A stretch of 64,000 nucleotides of DNA from Bdellovibrio bacteriovorus W (GCA_000525675.1 CP002190.1:2542001-2606000); one strand, 5' to 3'; numbered from the stretch's first letter, positions 51,600 through 60,695 are shown. Notes: generated from the sequence alone by a model not told the origin. Program-made: numbers and translations.

Positions 51600-51788
51600 T
51601 TGGTCACAATGTCATGGGTAACAAATGATGAAGGGTTCGTTAAAAATCCAAGAGTTACCGATTCGACTGTAAAAGATACGGCCCTAGAAAAATGCCTTAT
51701 CTCAAAACTTCAAAATATGCGCTTTAAGCCATATGATGAAGACGTACGCGTGAAAAACAGTTTCACTCTAACAATCAAAGGCAATTAA
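51600..51788 (+). pseudogene. Orphan C-terminal fragment of an AgmX/PglI (TonB-like) protein
   Basis: 62 codons with only TTG 51600 or ATG 51609 as possible start and no binding site close to it. The peptide VTMSWVTNDEGFVKNPRVTD, then LEKCLISKLQNMRF, closely follows the C-terminal domain of AgmX/GltJ/PglI proteins, which normally is the end of a 400-600 aa protein. Here the rest is missing, so this is most likely a gene remnant. Confidence 0.55.
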
Positions 51789-51804
51789 CCTGAAAAGATC
51801 TTAC

Positions 51805-51832
51805 TTCTCATCGTCGCCGCTGACGATGAGAA
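51805..51832 (+). terminator. Hairpin after the AgmX fragment, possible terminator
   Basis: TTCTCATCGTC-GCCGCT-GACGATGAGAA; the plus strand continues AAAATTTAT rather than a T-run, so termination efficiency is uncertain. Confidence 0.4.
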
Positions 51833-51875
51833 AAATTTATCAGTATCTAGAAAATAAAAAATAACTTTCGTATAA
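51807..51875 (+). repeat. Copy 2 of the shared upstream element
   Basis: Exact 27-nt core at 51828-51854 shared with 45995-46021. In this copy the left part is a perfect hairpin; in copy 1 it is degenerate. Ends with CGTATAA at 51869-51875. Confidence 0.75.
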
Positions 51876-52014
51876 GTCCCTCACTGAAATAGCTCGTGCA
51901 TTCATGTGTTCTTTTTGAAGGCATGGAAGATCGTCTGCTTTTTCTGAAAAAAGGGGGTATGGCAGCCCCAACAAAGAATGTTAGGGGATTGCTAATGCAT
52001 AACGATCAGTGCCC

Positions 52015-52030
52015 ATATATATATATATAT
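52015..52030. repeat. (AT)8 dinucleotide run
   Basis: Eight AT units in the leader region of the 52186 operon; such runs can vary in length and alter promoter spacing. Confidence 0.85.
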
Positions 52031-52185
52031 AGCCTCAAATAGCGTCTTTCCTAATTGCCACAAAATGTCTCACTGCCTTGTATATAAACGGTTTTTTGAT
52101 TTATCAGTAAACACAGGCCTATTTCATATAGGCAGATGTTTTGCACTTAAAATGATGAGTTGAGTTTCGACGCCTTTACGGAGGG

Positions 52186-53373
52186 ATGATGAAAATCGGA
52201 AAGAACCTGAGCATTGCATTTATTCTAGTAAATCTAGGAATGCCTATGCAAGCACCAGCCCAAACATCTGGAACCATTGAGGATGCATTACCAAAGCTAA
52301 AGGAGCTCGCCACCCCCCTATCCCAAGCTCAACTCGAATTCTATATCAATCCTATTTTGAGACTCTTAGAAAATGAGTGTCAGCGTCCTATCCCAGATGA
52401 GCATAAAGACAATCAAAGGGATGCCTGCGTTCTTTTACCCGCCTGGGCCCATTTGGAAAGTCTAATGACGGTACTTAAAGATCCAAATTCCTCTCCAATC
52501 CAGTTCTCTCATACAGTGACGAATCCTCACTTAGACCAAGTCGTCGCTGGAGCATGGAAGAAAAATATATTTGCTCGCTCTATGAAGGGAGTCTCTTACT
52601 CCGCAGTTCCATTTGCAGCAGAGGTCATCATAACTAAATTGATCGTCCAAAAATCCTTGGCAGCTTATTCAAGATGGTCTGTTTTTATGTCCAAAGACCC
52701 AGATAATGCAGCAAAGACTTATATCGTACCTAAACTTATCCAGTCACTAGAAGGCCGCTCTCTATTAGGAGGTCTTTTTGAACGATACCAGCAGCATAAA
52801 TGTTCTGTCCAACAGGTCATGGCTAGTCCTGGAAGCAGTCTTTGTCAAATTGAGAAACTACGTCTTGCGGCGGTTATCAATACACTCTACAAGAGCAGTC
52901 AAAACGACATCGCCGAATTCATGCGAGTCATTTCGCTTGTTGAAGAAGAGGGCAATAACAATAAAACTCGACAATTGGCTTTTTTGAGTCCTTTAAATGA
53001 TTCCCTTAAAGCCATCAAGAGTAGCTCTGACTCTTCAGCACTGATGTGGTCTCAACTAAAAAATGGAAGTTCCTCGTGGAAAAGTCGCCTCGAATCGCAG
53101 CTAAAAGATGTCACAGCCTATCAAATCTCTTTAAATGATACAGACCATGTGTCTGCATACATTATCGTCTCTTCTTTGTTGGCGCTAAAGGATCTCGAGG
53201 ATCTTTATCTACAGTTTGAAAGTCTTACGAATATCGCAGAGGACGTCCTTCCAAGAATTTCCTCTCACCCTGATATTTTAAATTTAAATTCCATTTCAAT
53301 AAAAGAAATTTCATCAATGAACCGACGATTTTTCGAATTCTTAGACGATGCCTCTGAAGGAGAACTAGAATGA
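52186..53373 (+). CDS. Secreted protein A of the accessory operon, unknown
   Basis: 395 residues, or 394 from ATG 52189. GGAGGG is immediately upstream. Signal peptide ends APAQTS (about residue 27). The body is mainly helical with four Cys clustered in two places (ENECQRP, DACVLL, HKCSVQ, SLCQIE) suggesting disulphides outside the cytosol. No family recognised. It overlaps the next gene by 4 nt (ATGA). Confidence 0.7.
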   Translation: MMKIGKNLSIAFILVNLGMPMQAPAQTSGTIEDALPKLKELATPLSQAQLEFYINPILRLLENECQRPIPDEHKDNQRDACVLLPAWAHLESLMTVLKDPNSSPIQFSHTVTNPHLDQVVAGAWKKNIFARSMKGVSYSAVPFAAEVIITKLIVQKSLAAYSRWSVFMSKDPDNAAKTYIVPKLIQSLEGRSLLGGLFERYQQHKCSVQQVMASPGSSLCQIEKLRLAAVINTLYKSSQNDIAEFMRVISLVEEEGNNNKTRQLAFLSPLNDSLKAIKSSSDSSALMWSQLKNGSSSWKSRLESQLKDVTAYQISLNDTDHVSAYIIVSSLLALKDLEDLYLQFESLTNIAEDVLPRISSHPDILNLNSISIKEISSMNRRFFEFLDDASEGELE

Positions 53374-54290
53374 AATTTTCCACCAAACAATATCTGACAG
53401 CTCTTGGATTTTCCATGACCACCCTTTTAGGCTGTGGAGAGAGTGGCAAGAATCCTTCGCCTAAAGTGCAAGCAAAATCCAGTATCGACTATGACATAAA
53501 AGTAGATGAGATCTTTTCAATTACGGCAGGAAAAGGAGAAATAACGTTTTCCCGCCTATCAGTTTGTTCTAAAACCGAACTTGAGTGCCAGCCGGTGATA
53601 TTGGTTTTTGATATCCATGGTAATCTGGTATCAACATTCAAAGCCGCAGATACTGATCACGTTCATATTTCCTCAATTGACGAAAATAAATTTCTAGATC
53701 GTGCTAAGAACTCTGAGATTCAACCAGAAAAAGAGTATCTCGATTTTGCCGCTATTCAAAAAAACTTTTATGAATTCAACCGTCAGGCCTTATCTCGCTG
53801 CCGATCCTCGCAAGGTTGGGAGCTAATGAATGCGGTAAATGAAACGACTAGAAATGTTTTATATATTCATTTCGGCGTAAAGAATTTAGAGAATCAGAAT
53901 ACAATGTTTCGGCTAGATACGACCAATGGGCTTATCGAGGTCGTAGAAAACAGAGATGGGTTAAAGCTTTTCAGTTCAGAGTATCCAGTTTTTGTTGTGA
54001 ATGCACGAGATCAATATGGAACTATACGCCAAGATAATAGCCTCATGTATTTCTATGATTACCATGAAAAGTGTACTCAAAAATATAAATTTTTAGATCT
54101 TTCATATTCGGAATTCAACGAAGGAAATGATGAGAGGGTAAGTTTTCTTGTTGATCATGAATTTCAACGAGAAAATAGGGCCTATAAATCTTTAGATCCA
54201 TTATTCCCCGCTATCAGGTACTCAGAAACATTTTTGGCATCCAGACTCAAAAGAGTCAAATTTGATCAAAATCTATTCCAAAAGAAATAA
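53370..54290 (+). CDS. Lipoprotein B of the accessory operon, unknown
   Basis: 306 residues. Lipoprotein signal with lipobox TLLGC (about residue 22). The first half has beta-type strands (IFSITAGKGEITFSRLSV, QPVILVFDIHGNLVSTF), the second half contains many Tyr/Phe and acidic residues. Four Cys beyond the lipobox. Translationally coupled to gene A. No family recognised. Confidence 0.7.
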   Translation: MKFSTKQYLTALGFSMTTLLGCGESGKNPSPKVQAKSSIDYDIKVDEIFSITAGKGEITFSRLSVCSKTELECQPVILVFDIHGNLVSTFKAADTDHVHISSIDENKFLDRAKNSEIQPEKEYLDFAAIQKNFYEFNRQALSRCRSSQGWELMNAVNETTRNVLYIHFGVKNLENQNTMFRLDTTNGLIEVVENRDGLKLFSSEYPVFVVNARDQYGTIRQDNSLMYFYDYHEKCTQKYKFLDLSYSEFNEGNDERVSFLVDHEFQRENRAYKSLDPLFPAIRYSETFLASRLKRVKFDQNLFQKK

Positions 54291-54300
54291 AGGACTGCTT

Positions 54301-56061
54301 ATGAAAAACATCATCCCTTTACTATTCCTGCTGATCTCGTCCCATGCCCATGCCCTCACTACCGTATCCGCAGACTTCAGCGGAAGCATCCAAGTTGAGC
54401 TTATGAATGAAGAGCACTTTCGTCATAGCTTGGATTGCTATAGAGATGGCAAGGGCAAACAGACGCATTTAATTGGAACCAAAACACTTATTTTAGAAGG
54501 CGGACATAAACGAGGGAACCTAGGTGTTCATAAATGGAGTTCTTCCATAACCTCACCATTTCCCAGAAAAATTCGTGATGTTGTACTAACTACAAGTTTA
54601 AAAAATGATGGCATAAATGACAAAATTGAAATCAAGCTGGAAGATATCTATGGCTTCTCAGATGCCCAATACAAATCAAGCAGTTGCGAACATATGGATG
54701 GATTGGCTCGTCCTTTTCAAGCGCAAATCGAAGGTCGGGTAAGAATCCACTACACGGTTCCAGAAAATGTTTGGGCTCTTCGCATTGAACGTCAAGGGCA
54801 AGGACTTCTCCACAATATGAATATGAAATCCATCGAAGGGGTACTCAATGCTGGTTATGACAAGACGATTTCATCATCGGAAATCTTTTGGGTAAAACCT
54901 GGAAGTCAAATCACTCAGGAGATTTCATTTCCAACAATAGCTCCGGGAAATAACAATCTAGGCAGTGCTGAGATTTCTTTCAAGCCAGTGGCCGCAGTGA
55001 TGTCTCAGGTAAACTCAGCAAAAGATAATATTTCATATCTTAAGACATATTCCTTGGAAAGCTCACAAGATAGCAATCTTCGAAAATCTGAAAAGAAATC
55101 CATAGATTTTATTGAGTCGGCAATGAGCATTCTATTATACCCCGCTCAGTTTTCATCGATCTTAGAGAAACTTCCCACTCAAGACCTCATTAATTTATCA
55201 AATGATCTCTTCACAACTGCGAATGAAATATATCCATCTGCCCACTTAGGCCTTCCACTTAAAACAGCGGCAGCCTTAGCCTCCTATGAAGTTTCGATGA
55301 AGTTGCTAAATGATCTCAGCGCTTATTGCGACATAGTGGATGTTCATTTGCCATTCAAGAATAAAAATATCCAAGTCTTTGGCCTTCGCGCCGCAGGATT
55401 CTGGTTAACTAGAGGACTCTCAAGCCTGAAAAACTACCGTTTTACTGAATATCAGGCATTTGTTGATCAATTGGTAGCCCTTGAGTTTGCTGGTACAACT
55501 TATGCCGATGTTAATAATGACCCAAAAACAATGAAGCAGATTCAAGATGCTTATGATTTTTTAACGGAAACCATTGATGTGGGTGGTTCTCCATTCAAAA
55601 TAGCTCTTAAGGATGTTCAAAGAACTCTTAAAAAATTCGGATCCATAAGCTCTAGTAATGAGGACACAGAGCACTTGATTAGCTCCCTGAAAGAAATGGA
55701 TAAACTAGAATCAAAGTTTGTACGAAGTTTTTTCGAAAGCCTAGATTCATTTACTGAAAAGTCTCCAAACGTGGTGCAAGGAAAGATTTTCGATCAGCAA
55801 CTCAACCACATTAGGAAAATGCAAAACCTCCTGAGCAATGATATGAGCCGAACCATCCGCCTGCTTTCTATTGAAGGAAATGAGGACTCCAACTCTGTTA
55901 TGAATGTTATGCTCGGTCTACTCTCCCACCAAGTGGCTATTTTTGAAAAGCCTCTTAACGACGTTCCTTATTTCGAAAATATTCGTAGAGAATACTTCAC
56001 GAACAAGGATCGCATGAAAACAATTAAAAAAGTTCAGAACTGCGTACTGGGCGGTATGTAG
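54301..56061 (+). CDS. Secreted protein C of the accessory operon, unknown
   Basis: 586 residues from ATG 54301 (AAAGGACTGCTT upstream; the open frame starts at 54262 without one). Signal peptide ends SHAHAL (about residue 18). Residues about 20-240 are beta-rich (VSADFSGSIQVELMN, VRIHYTVPENVWALRIE), the rest helical. One Cys pair in the first part (LDCYRDG, SSCEHMD). No family recognised. Stop overlaps the next start by 1 nt (TAGTG). Confidence 0.7.
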   Translation: MKNIIPLLFLLISSHAHALTTVSADFSGSIQVELMNEEHFRHSLDCYRDGKGKQTHLIGTKTLILEGGHKRGNLGVHKWSSSITSPFPRKIRDVVLTTSLKNDGINDKIEIKLEDIYGFSDAQYKSSSCEHMDGLARPFQAQIEGRVRIHYTVPENVWALRIERQGQGLLHNMNMKSIEGVLNAGYDKTISSSEIFWVKPGSQITQEISFPTIAPGNNNLGSAEISFKPVAAVMSQVNSAKDNISYLKTYSLESSQDSNLRKSEKKSIDFIESAMSILLYPAQFSSILEKLPTQDLINLSNDLFTTANEIYPSAHLGLPLKTAAALASYEVSMKLLNDLSAYCDIVDVHLPFKNKNIQVFGLRAAGFWLTRGLSSLKNYRFTEYQAFVDQLVALEFAGTTYADVNNDPKTMKQIQDAYDFLTETIDVGGSPFKIALKDVQRTLKKFGSISSSNEDTEHLISSLKEMDKLESKFVRSFFESLDSFTEKSPNVVQGKIFDQQLNHIRKMQNLLSNDMSRTIRLLSIEGNEDSNSVMNVMLGLLSHQVAIFEKPLNDVPYFENIRREYFTNKDRMKTIKKVQNCVLGGM

Positions 56062-57749
56062 TGAAAAAGATTATTCATTGTAGCTTGAGTGTCATTATCA
56101 CTTTATCCTCTTTAGGTGCCCATGCCAACGATCCTCGAGAGCAAGCAAGGGCTCAGATTGCAAAGACCAAAGAACAAGCACAGACTTATGCGTCTGATCT
56201 TGTCAGCGCCGATTTTTCTGAAGCTCTTTTAGATGTCATGGCCGAGGCACTAAGAGCGGGAAGTCCAGGTGATGCCTTTCAGGTTTACATGAATGACATT
56301 GCAAGTATGGAGGAACGCGTTCTCGGCATTCTCGATAGAGTTCAGCAAAAGAGCCAAAACATTTCTAGTGAAACTCTTTTAGCACTCTGGGAAGAACATA
56401 AGAACGCCGTCAGAAAGCGTTTTGAAATATCTTATCAAGTACAGAATCAAATTTATGAACAAAGTCTTTTCATTAGTGCTGCTGAAAATGCCTTGAGTCG
56501 ATTTAAAAACGTCTGTGAAACGGGACGTTCCCAAAAAGGTATCAAATTCTACAATCAACTGATTCCAAATCTCCCACCTATTCATAGTGAGATCAATCTG
56601 CAGTTCAATGTCGGTGAGCAAGGAGGTCTTAGCCGAATCAGCTCGCAAAGCTCCTCCTCAAGTGGAAATGATAAAGACAGTCAGGTTATTAGCACATCCC
56701 TTAATACAGCGGCAGGACTTAGTACATCCATCGCAGCTGCAGGTGGTGCTGGTCAATTAGTAGCGGCTTGTACAATGGCAGCCCCCTACCTAGTCGCGGC
56801 CGCTGTAGTTTACAGTGTGGTAGCAAGTGCGATTGCCGCAGATGAACAGCGTCGAGCTCAGGACCGTATTGCTGAAGCCAATGTTATGATGTTTCGAGAT
56901 TCTGCAAGCGACGGTGACGTAGCGATGTATTATCGAGAAACTTGCCAAACATTACGTCCCCTTATTACTAGCCTGCAGCAAAAGCTGCAAATGATCAAAA
57001 GAGACGATAACGAACGTTTACTTACTATTCAGGCTGCATCTGCTCTAAGAGTCGAGATCGAGGCTTTTGAAAATGCCAGTGCAATTCAAGAACAAAATAT
57101 GAAATATCTCCGACTTTATCAGGCCACCCGCGCCGATATATGCAAACCCCGCTATGAACTGGCTGAAAATCCCACTTGTTTTAGAAACGCAACGCATATC
57201 ATTTTAGCATCAGATGACAAAGTTCAACTTCCCTTAGACGAGAAAGAAAGGTTCTCAATCATCGAGCCGATGGAAAAGTCTTTAAAGGATTTCGCGAAGT
57301 CTTACCCAAAGGAAAAACGTGCAGAATTGGTGGGCGCGAAACTAGTTCTTGCATTAGGCCCTCAGTGGAACCAAACAGCCTTGTCACTTCATCGTATGAG
57401 CTTTGAAGTTGTGGATTCTTTGATGGCTTCTTTATTCCAAAAGATTCAGATTTTATTTTCCCAATACCGCACGGACCAAAATGCATTGTGGAATAAATCA
57501 GAAGCCTCTTTGGAAGGTGAATTAAAAGCAATAAAGGCTTTCGAGGATCTTAAAACTACGCATCGCAAACTTGTTAACGACGGCATCAAAGTGATCTTTA
57601 ATCGTCACTCCAAAGAAGTTTTTCAAAACGAAGTTGCCTTACATGTACAGAAGGCCCGTAATTTTAGCGATTCATATAAACAGCACAGAGAAGTTAAATC
57701 TTTTATGACTAGTGTGGACGCATTAGCACGTTTATATAAAAATCTATAG
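56061..57749 (+). CDS. Secreted helical protein D with Ala/Gly-rich hydrophobic segment
   Basis: 562 residues, GTG start at 56061 overlapping the previous stop. Signal peptide ends LGAHAN (about residue 22). Long amphipathic helices make up nearly all of it, interrupted at residues about 214-262 by a 50-residue Ala/Gly/Val segment long enough for two membrane passes (GLSTSIAAAGGAGQLVAAC, APYLVAAAVVYSVVASAIAA). Helix-hydrophobic hairpin-helix is the plan of alpha-helical pore-forming toxins, but also of other proteins; this is inference. No family recognised. Confidence 0.7.
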   Translation: MKKIIHCSLSVIITLSSLGAHANDPREQARAQIAKTKEQAQTYASDLVSADFSEALLDVMAEALRAGSPGDAFQVYMNDIASMEERVLGILDRVQQKSQNISSETLLALWEEHKNAVRKRFEISYQVQNQIYEQSLFISAAENALSRFKNVCETGRSQKGIKFYNQLIPNLPPIHSEINLQFNVGEQGGLSRISSQSSSSSGNDKDSQVISTSLNTAAGLSTSIAAAGGAGQLVAACTMAAPYLVAAAVVYSVVASAIAADEQRRAQDRIAEANVMMFRDSASDGDVAMYYRETCQTLRPLITSLQQKLQMIKRDDNERLLTIQAASALRVEIEAFENASAIQEQNMKYLRLYQATRADICKPRYELAENPTCFRNATHIILASDDKVQLPLDEKERFSIIEPMEKSLKDFAKSYPKEKRAELVGAKLVLALGPQWNQTALSLHRMSFEVVDSLMASLFQKIQILFSQYRTDQNALWNKSEASLEGELKAIKAFEDLKTTHRKLVNDGIKVIFNRHSKEVFQNEVALHVQKARNFSDSYKQHREVKSFMTSVDALARLYKNL

Positions 57750-57757
57750 GACTGACT

Positions 57758-59962
57758 ATGAGACCCTTGAGACGAGCCCTATCTCTTTTTCTTAGCTTTA
57801 TCCTGACTGTCGGAGCGACTCCGTCTTGGGCATTTTCCAATACTGAAGCAGATGTGCGCGCTCTTCAAGAAGCTTACATAAAAGCTATGGGTAATCAACC
57901 TGGCTCCATCGAAGTCACGTCTAAGACTGTCAATGGTATAACCACCTACCATACATCTATCAATCGTTGTGATGGCAATGGTGTCTGCCAACAGGTATAC
58001 AGTAAAAGTTATCGAGAGAGCGTGGGCTTCGTTCACGTAGATGGTCAGTATTATATGGCCAAGACAATTGATGGCTATGAAAATGATAATGCTATTTCAT
58101 TACCTATTCAAATTCCAGCTTCTCCCCGACATCTTCAGCGGATTGACTATATAGCAGGCTATTCTAAATACGGCTCCAACAACAAAGATCCTGATAGCTT
58201 TGAGGGTAACCTGCAGATGCGCGTTCGCCCACCCTCTGAAATTCCGAATGAAATTAGCCAAGTTCTGCCGTCCGTTGCCGGAGCTTTTGTAAATTCCTAT
58301 CAAGATTTACAGAATGCTATCAATACCTCAAAGGCTCTTCATCAAGCCTATTTAAATAACCTCAAAGCACTTGCTTCATTTACTCAAAATCTAGAAACAA
58401 ACCGCCAAAATTTTGAAAAATCCTCTGCAACCAATGATGCGATCGCGGCTTTTAACATCGGATTTATCTCTCGCCAGGTTGACACATCCACAGCTTCAAC
58501 TGAGCAAATGAGAGATTTAGATGAGTTTGAGAGAGTGAAGGCAGACCCCTTTACTTTTAAGCAATATGACTTGACCGACTTGGCTCTTGAAGACCTTCAA
58601 AAAAGCACAAACGACGCCTTAATAAAACGGGACGTCAGAACATTAGCTAGGAACGCAGAAATAGGCCTTTCACAAAGGGAAAGTGCAAAGAGAGTTTCAT
58701 TTAAAGAAAAAAATAGAGATGTTTTCAGAAATGGAATCGTTCAAATACAGAACATCAATCCTCAGCTAGGACCTGGCCCCCTTGATAGCAGATCCTTTCA
58801 GATCAATGCACAGACTCCTGCAGGCCAAGCATTGCGCAGAGTGGGCAACCTTGCGCAGACCTACTGGTTTGAGCAAAATGGCTTTCAGGAAACAAGTACT
58901 CAGTCTAAATCAGCATACTTAGCTGCCTTGACCAACCTATCTTCTGCAGAAAATTTCTTTATAAATGGTGATTTCTATCAAGGTTACGAATCTCTTCGAG
59001 AGACAAGTAAGCTATTACAAGCGTCCATCGGGTTCACCAAAGGATTGTATCACGCTGGCAAGGACACTCTCATGGCTATCCCCATGGTGGCTGAAGCAGC
59101 AATCTCTCTAGGCAATGCTCTTGCCAGAAATCCAGGCGCAGTTGCCGACCAAGCGACGGATTTACTTCTAAGAACTCCAGAAATCGGCGCTGCCATCTTA
59201 AAAAGACTTCATGCCTATGGTGAAAAATTCTTAAACGGCGATATTGAAACTCGCGCAGAGATCACTGGTAGAGTTGCTGGGGAAATCATAATACTATTTG
59301 CAACAAGCGGATCTCTAGGCATCGCTCAAAAGTTGGGTTCTACCAGCAGAGTTGGTACACAAGCCTCACGTATATCAAGTCTTATCGAACCTTCGACGTC
59401 GCTTGGAAGCTCCATCATTCGCAAAGCAGAGCTCTTAGAACCTAAACTGACCGAAACTATTCTTGCTATTCAAAAGTCCTCTTTACCCGGCACCAGCTGG
59501 ACAGGGAGTGTCGATAGAATTCTAAATGCTTTTGATAAAATGAATAAAAGCACCTTCCCGATGAGCGCTGAAGTTCTTCCCGAAATAATAAAGCATAGAC
59601 GATTGCTTATGGATATTCGCAATGGATACAATAGAGATGTTGCAAAAATAGGAGAATATGTCAGCCAAGCAAGGGCCTCGGGAGAAAGCTTAGAGTCCAT
59701 CGCACGCAATGCACATGGAATGCGACGCTCGATTGGGGAAGTTTACAAGAATCAAACACCTGAGTTAGTGCGGCGTGAAATTTATGGGAGGAATTTATAT
59801 ATCTATGGAGATGAGCTTGGGCCCAAATTTCATGAGCTAGTAAAAAACAAACGCTTAGATAGCGATCTGAATGATGTATATGAGAGTATCATTAGATCAT
59901 CTCAGAAAACCAACAGCCCGTTAAATGAACTTTTAAATACTATAAATAGAGAATTAAATTGA
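57758..59962 (+). CDS. Secreted polymorphic-toxin-like protein E
   Basis: 734 residues. Signal peptide ends TPSWAFS (about residue 25). N-terminal beta region with a Cys pair (NRCDGNGVCQQV), helical middle, then GRVAGEIIILFATSGSLGIA at about residues 502-521, a type of hydrophobic/GxA stretch frequently seen just before toxin tips in polymorphic toxins. The last 85 residues (AHGMRRSIGEVYKNQTP at about 651, RREIYGRNLYIYGDELGPKF at about 672) recall, from memory, a recurrent toxin-tip domain with the YGD(x)LGP motif; I could not check this. The following small gene starts within its stop codon, as for immunity genes. Confidence 0.65.
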   Translation: MRPLRRALSLFLSFILTVGATPSWAFSNTEADVRALQEAYIKAMGNQPGSIEVTSKTVNGITTYHTSINRCDGNGVCQQVYSKSYRESVGFVHVDGQYYMAKTIDGYENDNAISLPIQIPASPRHLQRIDYIAGYSKYGSNNKDPDSFEGNLQMRVRPPSEIPNEISQVLPSVAGAFVNSYQDLQNAINTSKALHQAYLNNLKALASFTQNLETNRQNFEKSSATNDAIAAFNIGFISRQVDTSTASTEQMRDLDEFERVKADPFTFKQYDLTDLALEDLQKSTNDALIKRDVRTLARNAEIGLSQRESAKRVSFKEKNRDVFRNGIVQIQNINPQLGPGPLDSRSFQINAQTPAGQALRRVGNLAQTYWFEQNGFQETSTQSKSAYLAALTNLSSAENFFINGDFYQGYESLRETSKLLQASIGFTKGLYHAGKDTLMAIPMVAEAAISLGNALARNPGAVADQATDLLLRTPEIGAAILKRLHAYGEKFLNGDIETRAEITGRVAGEIIILFATSGSLGIAQKLGSTSRVGTQASRISSLIEPSTSLGSSIIRKAELLEPKLTETILAIQKSSLPGTSWTGSVDRILNAFDKMNKSTFPMSAEVLPEIIKHRRLLMDIRNGYNRDVAKIGEYVSQARASGESLESIARNAHGMRRSIGEVYKNQTPELVRREIYGRNLYIYGDELGPKFHELVKNKRLDSDLNDVYESIIRSSQKTNSPLNELLNTINRELN

Positions 59963-60306
59963 ATAAGAAATACAAAGTACTGAAATCGCATGAGCCAAGA
60001 ATGGATGGGCGACACCATCTAACCACTTGGATTCCAGATAACATCGATCGAAAACCTGGAGACTTTTCGAAACTTATGGATATCGCAGAAGAAAAATTTC
60101 TCGAAGATCTAATTGAAGTCATCGAAAACTGCCTCCTCTTAAAAAAGAGTAATCAGTCCACAGGATTTATACAAACTCTTAAACTTTACGAAACACCCGA
60201 AGGCGATCTTGTAGAAATAGCAAATGATGACTTTCAAGGAATCATGGTTGAAAGTGAAAATGCTGAAATCATCAATAAGATTTATGAACGCCTTTTAAAA
60301 ATATAA
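59959..60306 (+). CDS. Probable immunity protein for the toxin-like protein E
   Basis: 115 residues from TTG 59959, which overlaps the toxin stop by 4 nt (TTGA). No signal peptide, so cytosolic. Acidic, with a helix-rich centre (DIAEEKFLEDLIEVIENCLLL given in part) and a beta part LKLYETPEGDLVEIAND. Size, acidity and coupling directly after a polymorphic-toxin-like C-terminus are typical of immunity proteins; no family recognised and the role is inference. Confidence 0.6.
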   Translation: MNKKYKVLKSHEPRMDGRHHLTTWIPDNIDRKPGDFSKLMDIAEEKFLEDLIEVIENCLLLKKSNQSTGFIQTLKLYETPEGDLVEIANDDFQGIMVESENAEIINKIYERLLKI

Positions 60307-60391
60307 TCCATGAAGAGTATAAGTATTTCTGAGCTAAAAAAAGAACTCCCTCTATTCCCACCAATCAAAGGCCATCATTCAGGAAACTAGC

Positions 60392-60652
60392 ATGATCAAA
60401 AAATTACAATCCCCCGTAACCCTTCCCTTGTGGACATTGTTATTGCCGATAACTATCGATATCTTCGCGCAGAGTTCCACGGCGAAGATTTATGGACTAA
60501 GGCTCCTTACGATATCCGCTGTAATTTCATTCATATTAAGCCTCTCAAAAGATGGTCCAAGATGGAGTAAAATTACCGTAAAAATTGTCGCTATCGCGCT
60601 AGTACTTCTTTGGTGCTTTGGTTTTATATTTTCTATAATTAAAGGTCTTTAA
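60392..60652 (+). CDS. Small membrane protein with three hydrophobic helices
   Basis: 86 residues; hydrophobic segments at about 10-27 (TLPLWTLLLPITIDIFA), 36-52 (LLTISAVISFILSLS) and 62-82 (IVAIALVLLWCFGFIFSII). Last gene before the terminator at 60658. It may be an accessory immunity or an unrelated membrane protein. GGAAACTAGC is a poor binding site, so the start is tentative. Confidence 0.6.
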   Translation: MIKKLQSPVTLPLWTLLLPITIDIFAQSSTAKIYGLRLLTISAVISFILSLSKDGPRWSKITVKIVAIALVLLWCFGFIFSIIKGL

Positions 60653-60657
60653 AAAAT

Positions 60658-60695
60658 TAAGGCACCCGCCTAAGGGTGCCTTAATAACTTTTTCT
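60658..60695 (+). terminator. Intrinsic terminator at the end of the accessory operon
   Basis: TTAAGGCACCC-GCCTAA-GGGTGCCTTAA stem followed by TAACTTTTTCT. Confidence 0.8.

Larger units (their letters stand above)
51789..52185 (+). other. Non-coding stretch before the secreted-protein operon
   Basis: Holds a perfect 11-bp hairpin (51805-51815 with 51822-51832, TTCTCATCGTC), copy 2 of the shared element (51807-51875), and an (AT)8 run at 52015-52030. No gene is supported. GGAGGG precedes ATG 52186. Confidence 0.65.

Noticed and set aside
52015-52030. (AT)8 run as a phase-variation switch
   Set aside because: It is too far (about 155 nt) from the start codon and not placed in a recognisable -35/-10 spacer; listed only as a repeat.
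60310-60390. 26-codon open frame between the immunity-like gene and the membrane protein gene
   Set aside because: No binding site and too short to judge; could be a remnant but not supported as a gene.
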